NCBI RefSeq assembly: GCF_003434055.1
Contig: NZ_QVEX01000009.1
Location: forward strand, 109,933-173,932
Source of the DNA: Enterocloster aldenensis
GTDB lineage: Bacteria > Bacillota > Clostridia > Lachnospirales > Lachnospiraceae
Direction of reading: 5' to 3'
Length of the DNA stretch: 64,000 nucleotides
Numbering within the stretch: position 1 is the stretch's first letter; each line of letters starts with the position of its first letter. Under the pieces are notes generated by a model, which did no database searches, was not told the origin of the DNA, and worked only from the letters and a program-made list of their open reading frames with translations. This document shows positions 33,990 through 42,343 of the stretch, piece after piece. Made by a program: the position numbers and the translations under genes.

Positions 33990-34040
33990 GGTGCCGCCGG
34001 GCGGCACCAGACCATACCGGAGGGTCCATCTCTCCGGTAT
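33990..34040 (+). promoter_or_regulatory. Two tandem hairpins between the binding protein and permease genes
   Basis: GGTGCCGC / GCGGCACC (33990-34008) and ATACCGGAG / CTCCGGTAT (34014-34040) are two adjacent strong stems without a T-run. Such structures after a binding-protein gene usually stabilise its mRNA or reduce read-through, giving more binding protein than permease. Confidence 0.65.
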
Positions 34041-34061
34041 CATGACTTTGGAGGGCGGCAG

Positions 34062-34952
34062 ATGAAGAAGGCAAAGAGTATACATCCAAGTGGGAAATGG
34101 TTCCGGTTTTCCGGGACAAGCATCATGTTTTCCCTTATATTCATGGTTTATCCTGTATTATATTCCATCTATATTTCCACACATAATTATAAGGGCCTGG
34201 ACAGTACCTTTATCGGTCTGGGGAATTTTGCCCGTCTGATGAAGGACACCATATTCTGGCAGGCATTGCTCCATAATTTCCTGTTCCTCCTGATCCAGGT
34301 CCCCATCATGCTGATTCTGGGCTTATTGTTTGCGAATCTCCTCAATTCTAAGGAAATCCGCTTTAAGGGCTTCTTCAGGCTGGCGCTGTTCCTGCCGTGT
34401 GTCACTTCGCTGGTAGCCTATTCATTGGTATTTAAAATGCTGTTCCAGATTGACGGCCTGGTCAACCACTTCCTCATGGCCGTGCACCTGATTGCATCCC
34501 CCATTAACTGGCTGAACAATTCCTTTTGGGCAAAGGTCTCAATCATCATTGCCCTGTGTTGGAGATGGACCGGTTATAATATGATGTTTTATATATCCGG
34601 CATGCAGAATATCCCCTATACAACAATCGAGGCTGCCCGCATCGACGGGGCCACGCGCCTGCAGGAATTCTTCTATGTGGTCATACCGCAGTTAAAGGAA
34701 GTCATATTATTCACATCCATCACCTCAACCATCGGCACAATCCAGCTGTTTGACGAGGTGGTGAACATCACGGCCGGGGGGCCGTCCAATGCAACCATGA
34801 CCGCCTCCCAATACATTTATAACCATTCCTTTGTCTATTCGGCAAACTTCGGATATTCGGCAGCCCTTTCATGGGTCGTGGTACTGATTGTGGCCGCATT
34901 GTCCATGCTGCAGTTTGCAGTGACCAGGGAAAAGAAAGGAAAGGTGGGCTGA
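34062..34952 (+). CDS. Sugar ABC transporter permease (MalF/UgpA type)
   Basis: A 296-residue permease with about six membrane segments. The cytoplasmic EAA loop is EAARIDGATRLQEFFYVVIPQL near residue 188, which contacts the ATPase. An FSLIFMVYPVLYSIYIS segment is the first helix. It pairs with the next gene, which starts three bases after its stop. No ATPase gene is in this operon, so the transporter probably uses a shared MsmK-type ATPase coded elsewhere (known for many Firmicute sugar importers, inferred here). Confidence 0.9.
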   Translation: MKKAKSIHPSGKWFRFSGTSIMFSLIFMVYPVLYSIYISTHNYKGLDSTFIGLGNFARLMKDTIFWQALLHNFLFLLIQVPIMLILGLLFANLLNSKEIRFKGFFRLALFLPCVTSLVAYSLVFKMLFQIDGLVNHFLMAVHLIASPINWLNNSFWAKVSIIIALCWRWTGYNMMFYISGMQNIPYTTIEAARIDGATRLQEFFYVVIPQLKEVILFTSITSTIGTIQLFDEVVNITAGGPSNATMTASQYIYNHSFVYSANFGYSAALSWVVVLIVAALSMLQFAVTREKKGKVG

Positions 34953-34954
34953 AT

Positions 34955-35773
34955 ATGACTCATAGGACAATACGTAAAGCAGCATCTTATACAATCTTAA
35001 TCATCGCGGCCTTTGTATCCATATTTCCTTTTTACTGGATTCTGGCCGGCGCTACCAATACATCCAACGAACTGGCTCAGGGAAAGCTCACCATCGGGCC
35101 ATACTTCCTTGTTAATATGTGGAACCTTTTCCACAAATACAAGGTTGTGGAGGCTCTTTCCAACTCAATCAAAATCGCCCTCATAACCGTTGTGTTCTCC
35201 CTTCTGGCCACTTCACTGGCAGCATATGGTTTTGAGAAATTCCGCACCAAATGGTCAGAACGGATTTATTCCATCTATCTACTGGCCATGATGATTCCTT
35301 TTTCAGCCATGATGATACCGCTGTTTAAGATGATGGCAGCCCTAAAACTGGTCAACACCTCCACAGCGGTAATCCTGCCCGCCATAAGCTCTGTGTTCCT
35401 GATTTTCTTTTTCCGCCAGAACTTCAAGGCGTTTCCGGATGACGTGCTGGAAGCAGCCAAGATTGACGGCGCCGGGGACACTTACATATTCTTTAAAATA
35501 GTGATGCCCAACATGAAATCCACTTATGCGGCCGCTGCCATCTATGCATTCATGACCTCATGGAATAATTATCTGTGGCCCCTTGTGGTACTCCAGTCCC
35601 CGGAAAAAAAGACCATGACCCTCCTCATATCCGACCTGGCCGCTGAGTATTATGTGGTGGACTATTCGGTACAGATGGCCGGGATATTAATTGCCATACT
35701 TCCCATGACCATTGTCTTTTTCGTGATGCAGAAGAGTTTTGTGGAAGGACTGACAGGTTCTGTGAAAGGATAA
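34955..35773 (+). CDS. Sugar ABC transporter permease (MalG/UgpE type)
   Basis: About 272 residues, six membrane segments, with the EAA loop EAAKIDGAGDTYIFFKIVMPNMKS. The start is the ATG at 34955 in a GGTGGGCTGAAT context directly after the first permease's stop; a much earlier in-frame ATG lies inside that gene and is rejected. Its C-terminal SFVEGLTGSVKG ending is typical of MalG-type permeases. It is the last gene of the GH2-linked transporter set; TetR follows after an operator. Confidence 0.9.
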   Translation: MTHRTIRKAASYTILIIAAFVSIFPFYWILAGATNTSNELAQGKLTIGPYFLVNMWNLFHKYKVVEALSNSIKIALITVVFSLLATSLAAYGFEKFRTKWSERIYSIYLLAMMIPFSAMMIPLFKMMAALKLVNTSTAVILPAISSVFLIFFFRQNFKAFPDDVLEAAKIDGAGDTYIFFKIVMPNMKSTYAAAAIYAFMTSWNNYLWPLVVLQSPEKKTMTLLISDLAAEYYVVDYSVQMAGILIAILPMTIVFFVMQKSFVEGLTGSVKG

Positions 35774-35800
35774 CCATCCCCATTGTAAAACATGTCAGGG

Positions 35801-35829
35801 TGTGTTAAATTATTAAATAACCTAACACA
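35801..35829. promoter_or_regulatory. TetR-type operator (29-bp imperfect palindrome)
   Basis: TGTGTTA (35801-35807) and TAACACA (35823-35829) flank a centre that is itself nearly symmetrical; about 24 of 29 positions match the dyad. It lies 19 bases before the TetR-family start codon, overlapping where its promoter or leader must be, so autorepression is likely. Confidence 0.75.
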
Positions 35830-35847
35830 TATGAAGGAGAATCACCA

Positions 35848-36456
35848 ATGGCCAAGAAAACCGCCCGGGGAACCCGGGGCAAGATTGTAGGCGCTGCGTG
35901 GAAGCTGTTCTACGAACAGGGATACGAGGATACCACGGTAGAGGAAATCATTGAACTGTCCCACACATCCAAGGGCTCCTTTTACCACTATTTTGATGGC
36001 AAGGATGCCCTCCTGAGCACCTTAAGCCTGTTATTTGATGAAAAATATGAAGAGCTTACCGATATCCTGGCAGAAAAACCGGAGATGACCGCCATGGACA
36101 GGCTGCTGTTCCTTAACAGCGAGCTGTTCGGGATGATTGAGAACAGTATATCCATGGATCTGCTGGCCCGGCTTCTGTCCACCCAGCTGGTCACTGCCGG
36201 CGAAAAGCATCTGCTGGACCATAACCGTACCTATTACAAGCTCCTGCGCAAGATCATTGCCCACGGACAGGACAGCGGCGAATTAAGCTCTGGCTCCAGC
36301 GTCAGCGAAATGGTGAAGCTGTATGCATTATCGGAACGCGCAATCCTCTATGACTGGTGCCTGTGCGGCGGGGAATACCCCCTTAGGAGGTACAGCGTAT
36401 CGGTCATGCCCGGATTCCTGAGCAGTTTCCTGGAACACCGGGAAGGCGCTTTATAA
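35848..36456 (+). CDS. TetR/AcrR-family transcriptional regulator
   Basis: A 202-residue protein. The N-terminal HTH spans about residues 8-57 (KIVGAAWKLFYEQGYEDTTVEEIIELSHTSKGSFYHYFDGKDALL), followed by an all-helical ligand-binding domain of unknown specificity. TetR proteins usually repress nearby transport or enzyme genes until a small ligand binds. A 29-base palindrome upstream is its probable own operator. Its natural targets could be the upstream GH2/ABC operon or putP downstream; I saw no second copy of the palindrome at either. Confidence 0.9.
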   Translation: MAKKTARGTRGKIVGAAWKLFYEQGYEDTTVEEIIELSHTSKGSFYHYFDGKDALLSTLSLLFDEKYEELTDILAEKPEMTAMDRLLFLNSELFGMIENSISMDLLARLLSTQLVTAGEKHLLDHNRTYYKLLRKIIAHGQDSGELSSGSSVSEMVKLYALSERAILYDWCLCGGEYPLRRYSVSVMPGFLSSFLEHREGAL

Positions 36457-36615
36457 GAGGGAGGTCTTAAGGCCAAAGTTGGCCGGGAAAATAAATTCTA
36501 TTTTTTGAATGTATATTATTTGATATGACGTACAGTCAATATTCCCTTAATTCATAAGCATTTTTTGATGTATATAATTTTTTCGTCTAGTATTCAGTCT
36601 ATACTTTGTTCTGTA

Positions 36616-36655
36616 TTGCGTTCTCCTATGCCTCATGTTATAATGTGCACATTAT
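36616..36655 (+). promoter_or_regulatory. putP promoter with overlapping perfect palindrome
   Basis: TTGCGT (36616-36621), 17-base spacer and a perfect TATAAT (36639-36644). The 16-base perfect palindrome ATAATGTGCACATTAT (36640-36655) overlaps the -10 box, an ideal repressor site. The 390-base gap from TetR to putP has no gene; downstream of this site GTGCACATATTATG and related AT-rich dyads recur up to 36800. Confidence 0.7.
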
Positions 36656-36845
36656 GGCTATTTCTATTCTCCCCGGGCTGACAGGTTCCGGGGAACTGTG
36701 TGTAATGGCCAGTACGATACAGCGCCATGCCATTCATATGTATCGTGCACATATTATGAATATGCAGATATATCATGCATATATCGAAGATGCAGCGCAC
36801 ATATGACGCATGTACTGTGATTGATTGCAAAACAGGAGGGAAAAC

Positions 36846-38381
36846 ATGAGTACAGGACAAATAGGAATCCTGGCAGCCATCATCCTATATCTGGCAGCCA
36901 TGGTCTACGTAGGATTTTATTTCAGCAAAAAAGGCGGCGGGGATTCAGCCGATGAATTTTATCTGGGGGGCCGCAAGCTGGGAGCCCTGGTAACGGCCAT
37001 GAGCGCCGAGGCATCGGACATGAGCAGCTGGCTGCTTATGGGGCTTCCGGGCGTGGCATACCTTACAGGCATCGCCGACGCGGGCTGGACCGCCATCGGG
37101 CTTGCGGTTGGTACATACCTGAACTGGCTGATTGTGGCAAAGCGGCTGCGCCGTTATTCCGTGGCTTGTGACGCCATCACGATTCCGGATTTCTTTTCCA
37201 GGCGCTACAGGGATGAGAAAAACATACTGATGTGCATTGCCGCCCTTGTCATCCTTATCTTCTTCATCCCATACACGGCTTCAGGATTTAAGGCGGTGGG
37301 AACCTTGTTCAACAGCCTGTTCGGCGTAAACTACCACGTGGCCATGATTGTGGGCGCTGTTGTCATCATCGGCTACACGGTCCTGGGCGGATTCATGGCT
37401 GTCTCCACCACGGACCTGATTCAGAGCATAGTCATGAGCATTGCCTTGGTCATCATTGTATTCTTTGGGGTCAGCGTTGCCGGGGGCTGGGATGCGGTGG
37501 CGGACAATGCCCGTTCCCTCACAGGATACCTGAGCATGACCCATATCCACAACATGGCCGACAATACAGCCTCACCCTATGGATTCATCACCATACTGTC
37601 TACCCTGGCCTGGGGGCTGGGATATTTCGGGATGCCTCATATCCTTCTGCGCTTCATGGCAATCAGCCATGAGGATAAGCTTAAGACATCGCGGCGCATT
37701 GCCTCGGTCTGGGTGGTCATCTCCATGTTTGTGGCAATCCTGATTGGAATCATCGGCTACAGCGCTTCCGTTGCAGGCAGCATCCCCGCCTTTTCCTCCA
37801 GCTCCGAGTCAGAGACCGTCATCATCCGTCTGGCCGACCTGCTGGGCCGCCATGGACTACTGTTATCCATCGTGGCAGGAGTTGTCCTGGCCGGAATCCT
37901 GGCATGTACCATGTCCACGGCTGATTCCCAGCTGCTGACCGCTGCGTCCGGGGTATCCCAGAACCTGCTTCAGGATTTCCTGAAAATCAGGATGGATACC
38001 AAAACATCCATGCTGGCCGCCCGTCTTACGGTTGTGGGGATTGCGCTGGTAGGCATTATACTGGCATGGAATCCCGACAGTTCCGTGTTCACCATTGTAT
38101 CCTTTGCCTGGGCCGGCTTTGGCGCCTCCTTTGGCCCGGTGATGCTGTTCGCCCTGTTCTGGAGGCGCAGCAACCTTAAGGGCGCCCTGGCCGGCATGGT
38201 TTCCGGCGGTATCATGGTATTTGTATGGAAATACGGCGTACGTCCCCTTGGCGGCGCCTGGAACATCTACGAACTGCTTCCCGCGTTCCTGGTGGCCTGC
38301 GCAGCCATTGTGATTGTCTCCCTGGCAACCGCTGCGCCGTCGGAGGAAATCTGCCGGGAGTTTGATTCGGTGGGGAAATAA
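36846..38381 (+). CDS. putP: Sodium/proline symporter
   Basis: About 511 residues with 12-13 membrane segments of the sodium:solute symporter family. PutP marks include EFYLGGRKLGALVTAMSAEASDMSSWLLMGLPGV near the N-terminus and ILACTMSTADSQLLTAASGVSQNLLQDF (sodium-binding Ser/Thr region). It imports proline with sodium. The start is the ATG at 36846 behind AGGAGG; an in-frame TTG 21 bases upstream is rejected. No proline dehydrogenase is nearby. Expression is probably controlled at the palindrome overlapping its promoter. Confidence 0.92.
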   Translation: MSTGQIGILAAIILYLAAMVYVGFYFSKKGGGDSADEFYLGGRKLGALVTAMSAEASDMSSWLLMGLPGVAYLTGIADAGWTAIGLAVGTYLNWLIVAKRLRRYSVACDAITIPDFFSRRYRDEKNILMCIAALVILIFFIPYTASGFKAVGTLFNSLFGVNYHVAMIVGAVVIIGYTVLGGFMAVSTTDLIQSIVMSIALVIIVFFGVSVAGGWDAVADNARSLTGYLSMTHIHNMADNTASPYGFITILSTLAWGLGYFGMPHILLRFMAISHEDKLKTSRRIASVWVVISMFVAILIGIIGYSASVAGSIPAFSSSSESETVIIRLADLLGRHGLLLSIVAGVVLAGILACTMSTADSQLLTAASGVSQNLLQDFLKIRMDTKTSMLAARLTVVGIALVGIILAWNPDSSVFTIVSFAWAGFGASFGPVMLFALFWRRSNLKGALAGMVSGGIMVFVWKYGVRPLGGAWNIYELLPAFLVACAAIVIVSLATAAPSEEICREFDSVGK

Positions 38382-38391
38382 GATTTAAGAA

Positions 38392-38434
38392 AGAGACACG
38401 CAAATACCGCCATGCGGGCGGTTTGCGTGTCTCT
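38392..38434. terminator. Bidirectional terminator between putP and spoIIID
   Basis: AGAGACACGCAAA and CCGCC pair with GGCGG and TTTGCGTGTCTCT across a short loop, about ten bases after the putP stop. The genes on either side converge, so the stem can serve both. Confidence 0.85.
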
Positions 38435-38496
38435 CTTCATGTCCGGACCGCGCCTGGAATTTTCCTGACCCGGTCCAGTGTTCTTTCTTAACCAGC

Positions 38497-38772
38497 TTAA
38501 TCTTCCTGTTTACTGCAGATTGCCAGCCTGTGCTGGTATTTTTCCCTGGTAGCCAGCCCTCCCCGGATATGGCGCTCGGACTTGTTTACGTCCAGTACAA
38601 TCCTTGCCTGGGCAGCCAGCCCCGGATTGATGTGTTCCAGCCTGTCAGTTACATCCTTATGTACCGTGGATTTGCTTATCCCGAATTTCTTCGCCGTCTG
38701 CCTTACCGTGGCATTGTGGTCTATGATGTAATTGGCGATGGCTACCGCACGTTCTTCAATATACTCCTTCAA
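38497..38772 (-). CDS. spoIIID: Stage III sporulation transcriptional regulator
   Basis: A 91-residue HTH protein matching SpoIIID closely: YIEERAVAIANYIIDHNATVRQTAKKFGISKSTVHKDVTDRLEHINPGLA then VLDVNKSERHIRGGLATREKY. SpoIIID acts in the mother cell with sigma-E to switch gene sets during spore formation. The start is TTG 38772 with AGGAG seven bases upstream, giving the usual MKEYIEERA start. A CATATGAT sequence upstream could be a sigma-E -10 box, but I found no good -35. The terminator after it is shared with putP. Confidence 0.96.
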   Translation of the reverse strand: MKEYIEERAVAIANYIIDHNATVRQTAKKFGISKSTVHKDVTDRLEHINPGLAAQARIVLDVNKSERHIRGGLATREKYQHRLAICSKQED

Positions 38773-38951
38773 AGTGAGTCTCCTGAGGATTTTTTTACAT
38801 CATATGCGGAAAATCCTGGGATTAGCACAACCTCGTACTGTTTCTAAAGATAATTTTTATATCCGGCTTTGTATTTACGGCAAACTCCCTGTCCCTTTTA
38901 TCCGGTCCGTCAAAATAGCGCATTGGTCCAGGCAGTCCGCCTCCTCCCACA

Positions 38952-40682
38952 CTAAAACCCGGCTTTCATCAACTCATCCATCATGGCCCTGCGTCTCTTG
39001 TAAAGCGTCCTCCACTCCTGCGCAAGCTGCCCGGCTGCTTTCGCTCCCTGGGGGTAAGATGCAATCTTCTTCAGATATTTCATCAGTTCTTTATAGCGCG
39101 TCCTGTCACATGCGGATTCGGCCTGTTGTCTGGCAAAGGCAACATAGGCAGACCTCATCCTGTCCGGGTATGTCCTTTTCAGTATTTTTTCATATCGGTC
39201 CATGGTATATGCGGAGCCGCTGTTTATTACTTCTTCCAGAAGCCGGTCATACATTTTTTCGGATTCCAGCAAAGACAGTTTAATCCCCTGGAGGGTTGGG
39301 CCTGACAGCAGTTTCTCCCGGTTCTGTTCCCACTCGCTTTGTCCGCAGACAGCCTTTAATCTGTTGGTGAAATCCAGGCTGTCCTGTCTGCAGGAAAAGA
39401 CCTGGAACATCAATTCTTCCTTATATTCCTTGTCCATATGCAGTCTGCCGTACAGTTCAATCAGTTTCCGGCTGTGTTCCCTGACCCAGGCCCGGGAGGA
39501 CTGGTCCAGTTCCTTGCTTTCCTTCAGGACACGGATTGCATCCTTGTATTTTCCGTACTGGATGCACTCTTCTGTCTCCAGCATCCTTACTGCCGTAAAT
39601 CTGCGGTTTTTCTCCCGGTACTGCCGTATCTCCTCCGCTGAGGCCCCCAGTTCCCTCATAATCTGAAGCCTTTTCAGGATACGGTTTTCAGGTCCATACC
39701 GTATGCTGTAGTAGTTACCGCAGTCCGTACTGTCCCTGCTTGTTTCTATCTGCCGGTCCAATGCCTCCATTGTCTTTTGCAGAAGCTCCTTGTCATGAAG
39801 CTCATTCATAAGGAACTCGCTGATATATTCCTCCATATAATCAGTTGCAGTGCTGTCGGTCTGATGTCCCTTAAACCAGTCACGTATCTTATCCTTATCC
39901 TGGCCGCTGCATTTTTCCAGAATCTGCTTCCAGTATTCATAGCAGACTTCCGCCAGCATGCCTGTACCGCCGTCTGAATCATCCATATCCTGGTTTCCGA
40001 TGGTGATGAATACCTGGTTTGTAAGTTCAAATGCCTGCATCCAGCAGCCTTTGTCAATCATGGCCTGTACCTTGTCATGGAGAAATGCTTCCATCCCCCA
40101 TATGTAACTGCCTGCATTTGCCCAGTCCACATAACCGCTTCTGTCCGAGTATCTGTTAGCAATGTTATCTATCTCTTTTTTCAATGATGCCATCTGACTA
40201 CTGCTTATGGCCGGGGAATATTGTATCAGGATCCTGTTTCTCAGCTTTTCATCTTCCCAGGCCATGGATTCCAGAAGATTCCTCAGTTCCTGTTCCGGAA
40301 TCCCATTTATCACCTCCTTAAGTTCCTGTCTGGAATCCCGGACGGTTCCTTCACAGGCCCCATGGGACATTTCCAGACCTCCCCCTTCTTCTGCCTCATA
40401 TAAAACCGCGGCCATATGCTTGCAGTATTTCCCGTCCCCCGCATAGGGGCAGGTGCACCTCATGTCGAGAATCCGGTTGTCCTTTATCTCTATTTCCACC
40501 TCATAGTCTTCGGTCCCCTCCACCAGGGCGCGGTATCCTCCCTCTGTCCGCGACAGTTCTGTTACGGCCCCCGATTCATAGTAACCCATGCCGCGGACCA
40601 GGATACGGGGGCTGAATAAGCTTTCCCAATCTAACCTTTCCCAATCCTGGCTTTCTAAATCCTGGCTTTTCAAATCATCCAT
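38952..40682 (-). CDS. SWIM zinc-finger family protein
   Basis: About 576 residues. The SWIM zinc motif is near the N-terminus: MRCTCPYAGDGKYCKHMAAVLYEAEE (CxC...CxH). The rest is helical, with many Glu/Lys/Arg, likely repeat-type helices. SWIM fingers bind DNA or proteins. In some genomes such proteins stand next to helicases of the SNF2 family, but none is here. The start at ATG 40682 has AAGGAGG upstream; an in-frame ATG at 40739 has no ribosome site and is rejected. The first residues contain an imperfect repeat (SQDLESQDWERLDWESL). Confidence 0.82.
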   Translation of the reverse strand: MDDLKSQDLESQDWERLDWESLFSPRILVRGMGYYESGAVTELSRTEGGYRALVEGTEDYEVEIEIKDNRILDMRCTCPYAGDGKYCKHMAAVLYEAEEGGGLEMSHGACEGTVRDSRQELKEVINGIPEQELRNLLESMAWEDEKLRNRILIQYSPAISSSQMASLKKEIDNIANRYSDRSGYVDWANAGSYIWGMEAFLHDKVQAMIDKGCWMQAFELTNQVFITIGNQDMDDSDGGTGMLAEVCYEYWKQILEKCSGQDKDKIRDWFKGHQTDSTATDYMEEYISEFLMNELHDKELLQKTMEALDRQIETSRDSTDCGNYYSIRYGPENRILKRLQIMRELGASAEEIRQYREKNRRFTAVRMLETEECIQYGKYKDAIRVLKESKELDQSSRAWVREHSRKLIELYGRLHMDKEYKEELMFQVFSCRQDSLDFTNRLKAVCGQSEWEQNREKLLSGPTLQGIKLSLLESEKMYDRLLEEVINSGSAYTMDRYEKILKRTYPDRMRSAYVAFARQQAESACDRTRYKELMKYLKKIASYPQGAKAAGQLAQEWRTLYKRRRAMMDELMKAGF

Positions 40683-40778
40683 ACAATCGTCCCTCCTTAC
40701 CTGCCGTCCCGAGCGCGTCTGAAAATTGTCTTTTGCCATCTAACTATAAGTATACATGATTTTTATATCATGACAATG

Positions 40779-40857
40779 AAAAGCTGCCGGAAGGGGATGC
40801 CGACATGTCCTTGTCAGCCTGACAGGGGGCATATCATACTTTTCCGGCAGCTTTTTT
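40779..40857 (-). terminator. Terminator of the kinase/BKACE operon
   Basis: AAAAGCTGCCGGAA (40779-40792) pairs with TTCCGGCAGCTTTT (40842-40855); the loop holds a smaller TGTCAG/CTGACA stem. Reading leftward from the kinase stop at 40885, the structure ends in a T-run. It separates the operon from the SWIM gene. Confidence 0.8.
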
Positions 40858-40884
40858 AGTTTCTTATTCAATTGTACAGGTATG

Positions 40885-42312
40885 TCACTGAAGGCCGCCC
40901 ATCAATATCCCAACCGCCTCCTTAAGTGTGTCCGCCTCACCCACATTTCCTGGGAAAATGATGTAGGGAATGCCTGGGAAACGGCTTTCCTCCCCGGTCT
41001 TCCACACCGGTATGCCGGGCCGTATCTGCCCCAGCACAGTAGCTTTTTTTACCTGAAGCGCCTTGGTTCCAACATCGCTGGATGTGATTCCTCCCTTTGC
41101 CATCACAAATGCAGGCGCCACCTTTAACCGTCCCACCAGGGACTGGACCGCGTCAGATATTTTCACGGACCGTACAAGGGCCGCCTCAGGGCTGTCATTA
41201 TCCAGGGAAAGCAGCTTCCGCTTCGTATACACCGCAACCGTGACACCGCGCCCCAGCAGTTCCTCTTCCTGCCGGATGACCCTCTCCACTTCCTCCCGGA
41301 ACCTATCCTCATCCAGCACAAGGTCAGAATCAAACTCAATGAATTCAATTCCCGGAACCTGCTTTAATGCCTCCAGCTGGCTGGTGGTCTTTTTCGTGTG
41401 GGAGCCAACCACGATGATTCCGCCTGTGTTGCAGCTGCTCCCAATCATTTCAGACCTGCCTAAAAGAGGGCGTTCACTGACAGCGCCGAATTCCTTTACA
41501 AAACCGGCGGCCGTGCGGAACATGAACCGTTTTCCCTGTCCCATGGCATTGTATAGGGCAATACAGAAAACTTTCAGGTCGCATGCATCCACTGCATTGA
41601 CCACCAGCTTCCCAAAACCGTGAAGCCCCATAAGTTTTTCCGTGATTCCTGCATAATCCGCACCGCGCAGTTCCTCCACTGACACGTATGCCACATCTTC
41701 CGCCTTATACCTGCCCCCGGTCTTTTCCTCCACGTATTCCCTTAAATCCGATGAATGATATCCAAAGGTCCTGTCCCCTGCAAATTCAGTCTCTCCTGCC
41801 GGAACCAGCTGTTCTCCATATTTGACATAATGTACATTGTCAATGGTGAAACGGCCGCCCTCTTTAAAATAGGGACATATAATCTCACCGTCCACCGGCT
41901 TTCCCCGGTATGTTTCCTCTGCCTGGGCAAGGAGCTCTGTTTCCAATGGGTAATGTCCCCTCAGGGTAGAATCCCCTCTGCTGACAATCACATAATCAAT
42001 CCCCGTCTCCTCAGACACCCTCGCCACATTTTCCCCAATCTCCAGATGGGCCCTGGTGGTCTGCTCCACAGTGAACCCCCTGGAATTGGTCAGTATGTAA
42101 AAGAGCTTGTTATCTTCTTCAAAGCCTTTTTTTATGCTTTCATAGGACCAGTCCGTATACACGGAAACATCATGGACTGTCTGCACTCCGGTCGGATCAT
42201 CGTCCAATACCACAATCTTATGTCCGTCCTCCCGGCATTTTTCTTTCAGTAACGCCTGTATGGCCCGGCAATCTGCCTGGGGATACCGGTTCAGCACAGC
42301 TGCATCTAACAT
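40885..42312 (-). CDS. Four-carbon acid sugar kinase family protein (DUF1537)
   Basis: A 475-residue kinase. N-terminal domain: VVLDDDPTGVQTVHDVSVYTDW (substrate-binding Asp-Asp) and SRGDSTLRGHYPLE. C-terminal nucleotide-binding domain: VVGSHTKKTTSQLEAL, AKGGITSSDVGTKAL, and GIPYIIFPGNVGEADTL. Known members phosphorylate D-threonate, L-threonate, D-erythronate or 3-oxo-tetronates. Here it follows a BKACE enzyme, a partner not usual for the tetronate pathways, so the substrate may be new. GGGAGG precedes the ATG. It is the last gene of the FadR-type operon. Confidence 0.88.
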   Translation of the reverse strand: MLDAAVLNRYPQADCRAIQALLKEKCREDGHKIVVLDDDPTGVQTVHDVSVYTDWSYESIKKGFEEDNKLFYILTNSRGFTVEQTTRAHLEIGENVARVSEETGIDYVIVSRGDSTLRGHYPLETELLAQAEETYRGKPVDGEIICPYFKEGGRFTIDNVHYVKYGEQLVPAGETEFAGDRTFGYHSSDLREYVEEKTGGRYKAEDVAYVSVEELRGADYAGITEKLMGLHGFGKLVVNAVDACDLKVFCIALYNAMGQGKRFMFRTAAGFVKEFGAVSERPLLGRSEMIGSSCNTGGIIVVGSHTKKTTSQLEALKQVPGIEFIEFDSDLVLDEDRFREEVERVIRQEEELLGRGVTVAVYTKRKLLSLDNDSPEAALVRSVKISDAVQSLVGRLKVAPAFVMAKGGITSSDVGTKALQVKKATVLGQIRPGIPVWKTGEESRFPGIPYIIFPGNVGEADTLKEAVGILMGGLQ

Positions 42313-42343
42313 AGTTATCCTCCCTTTCTTCGGCCCAAACCCA

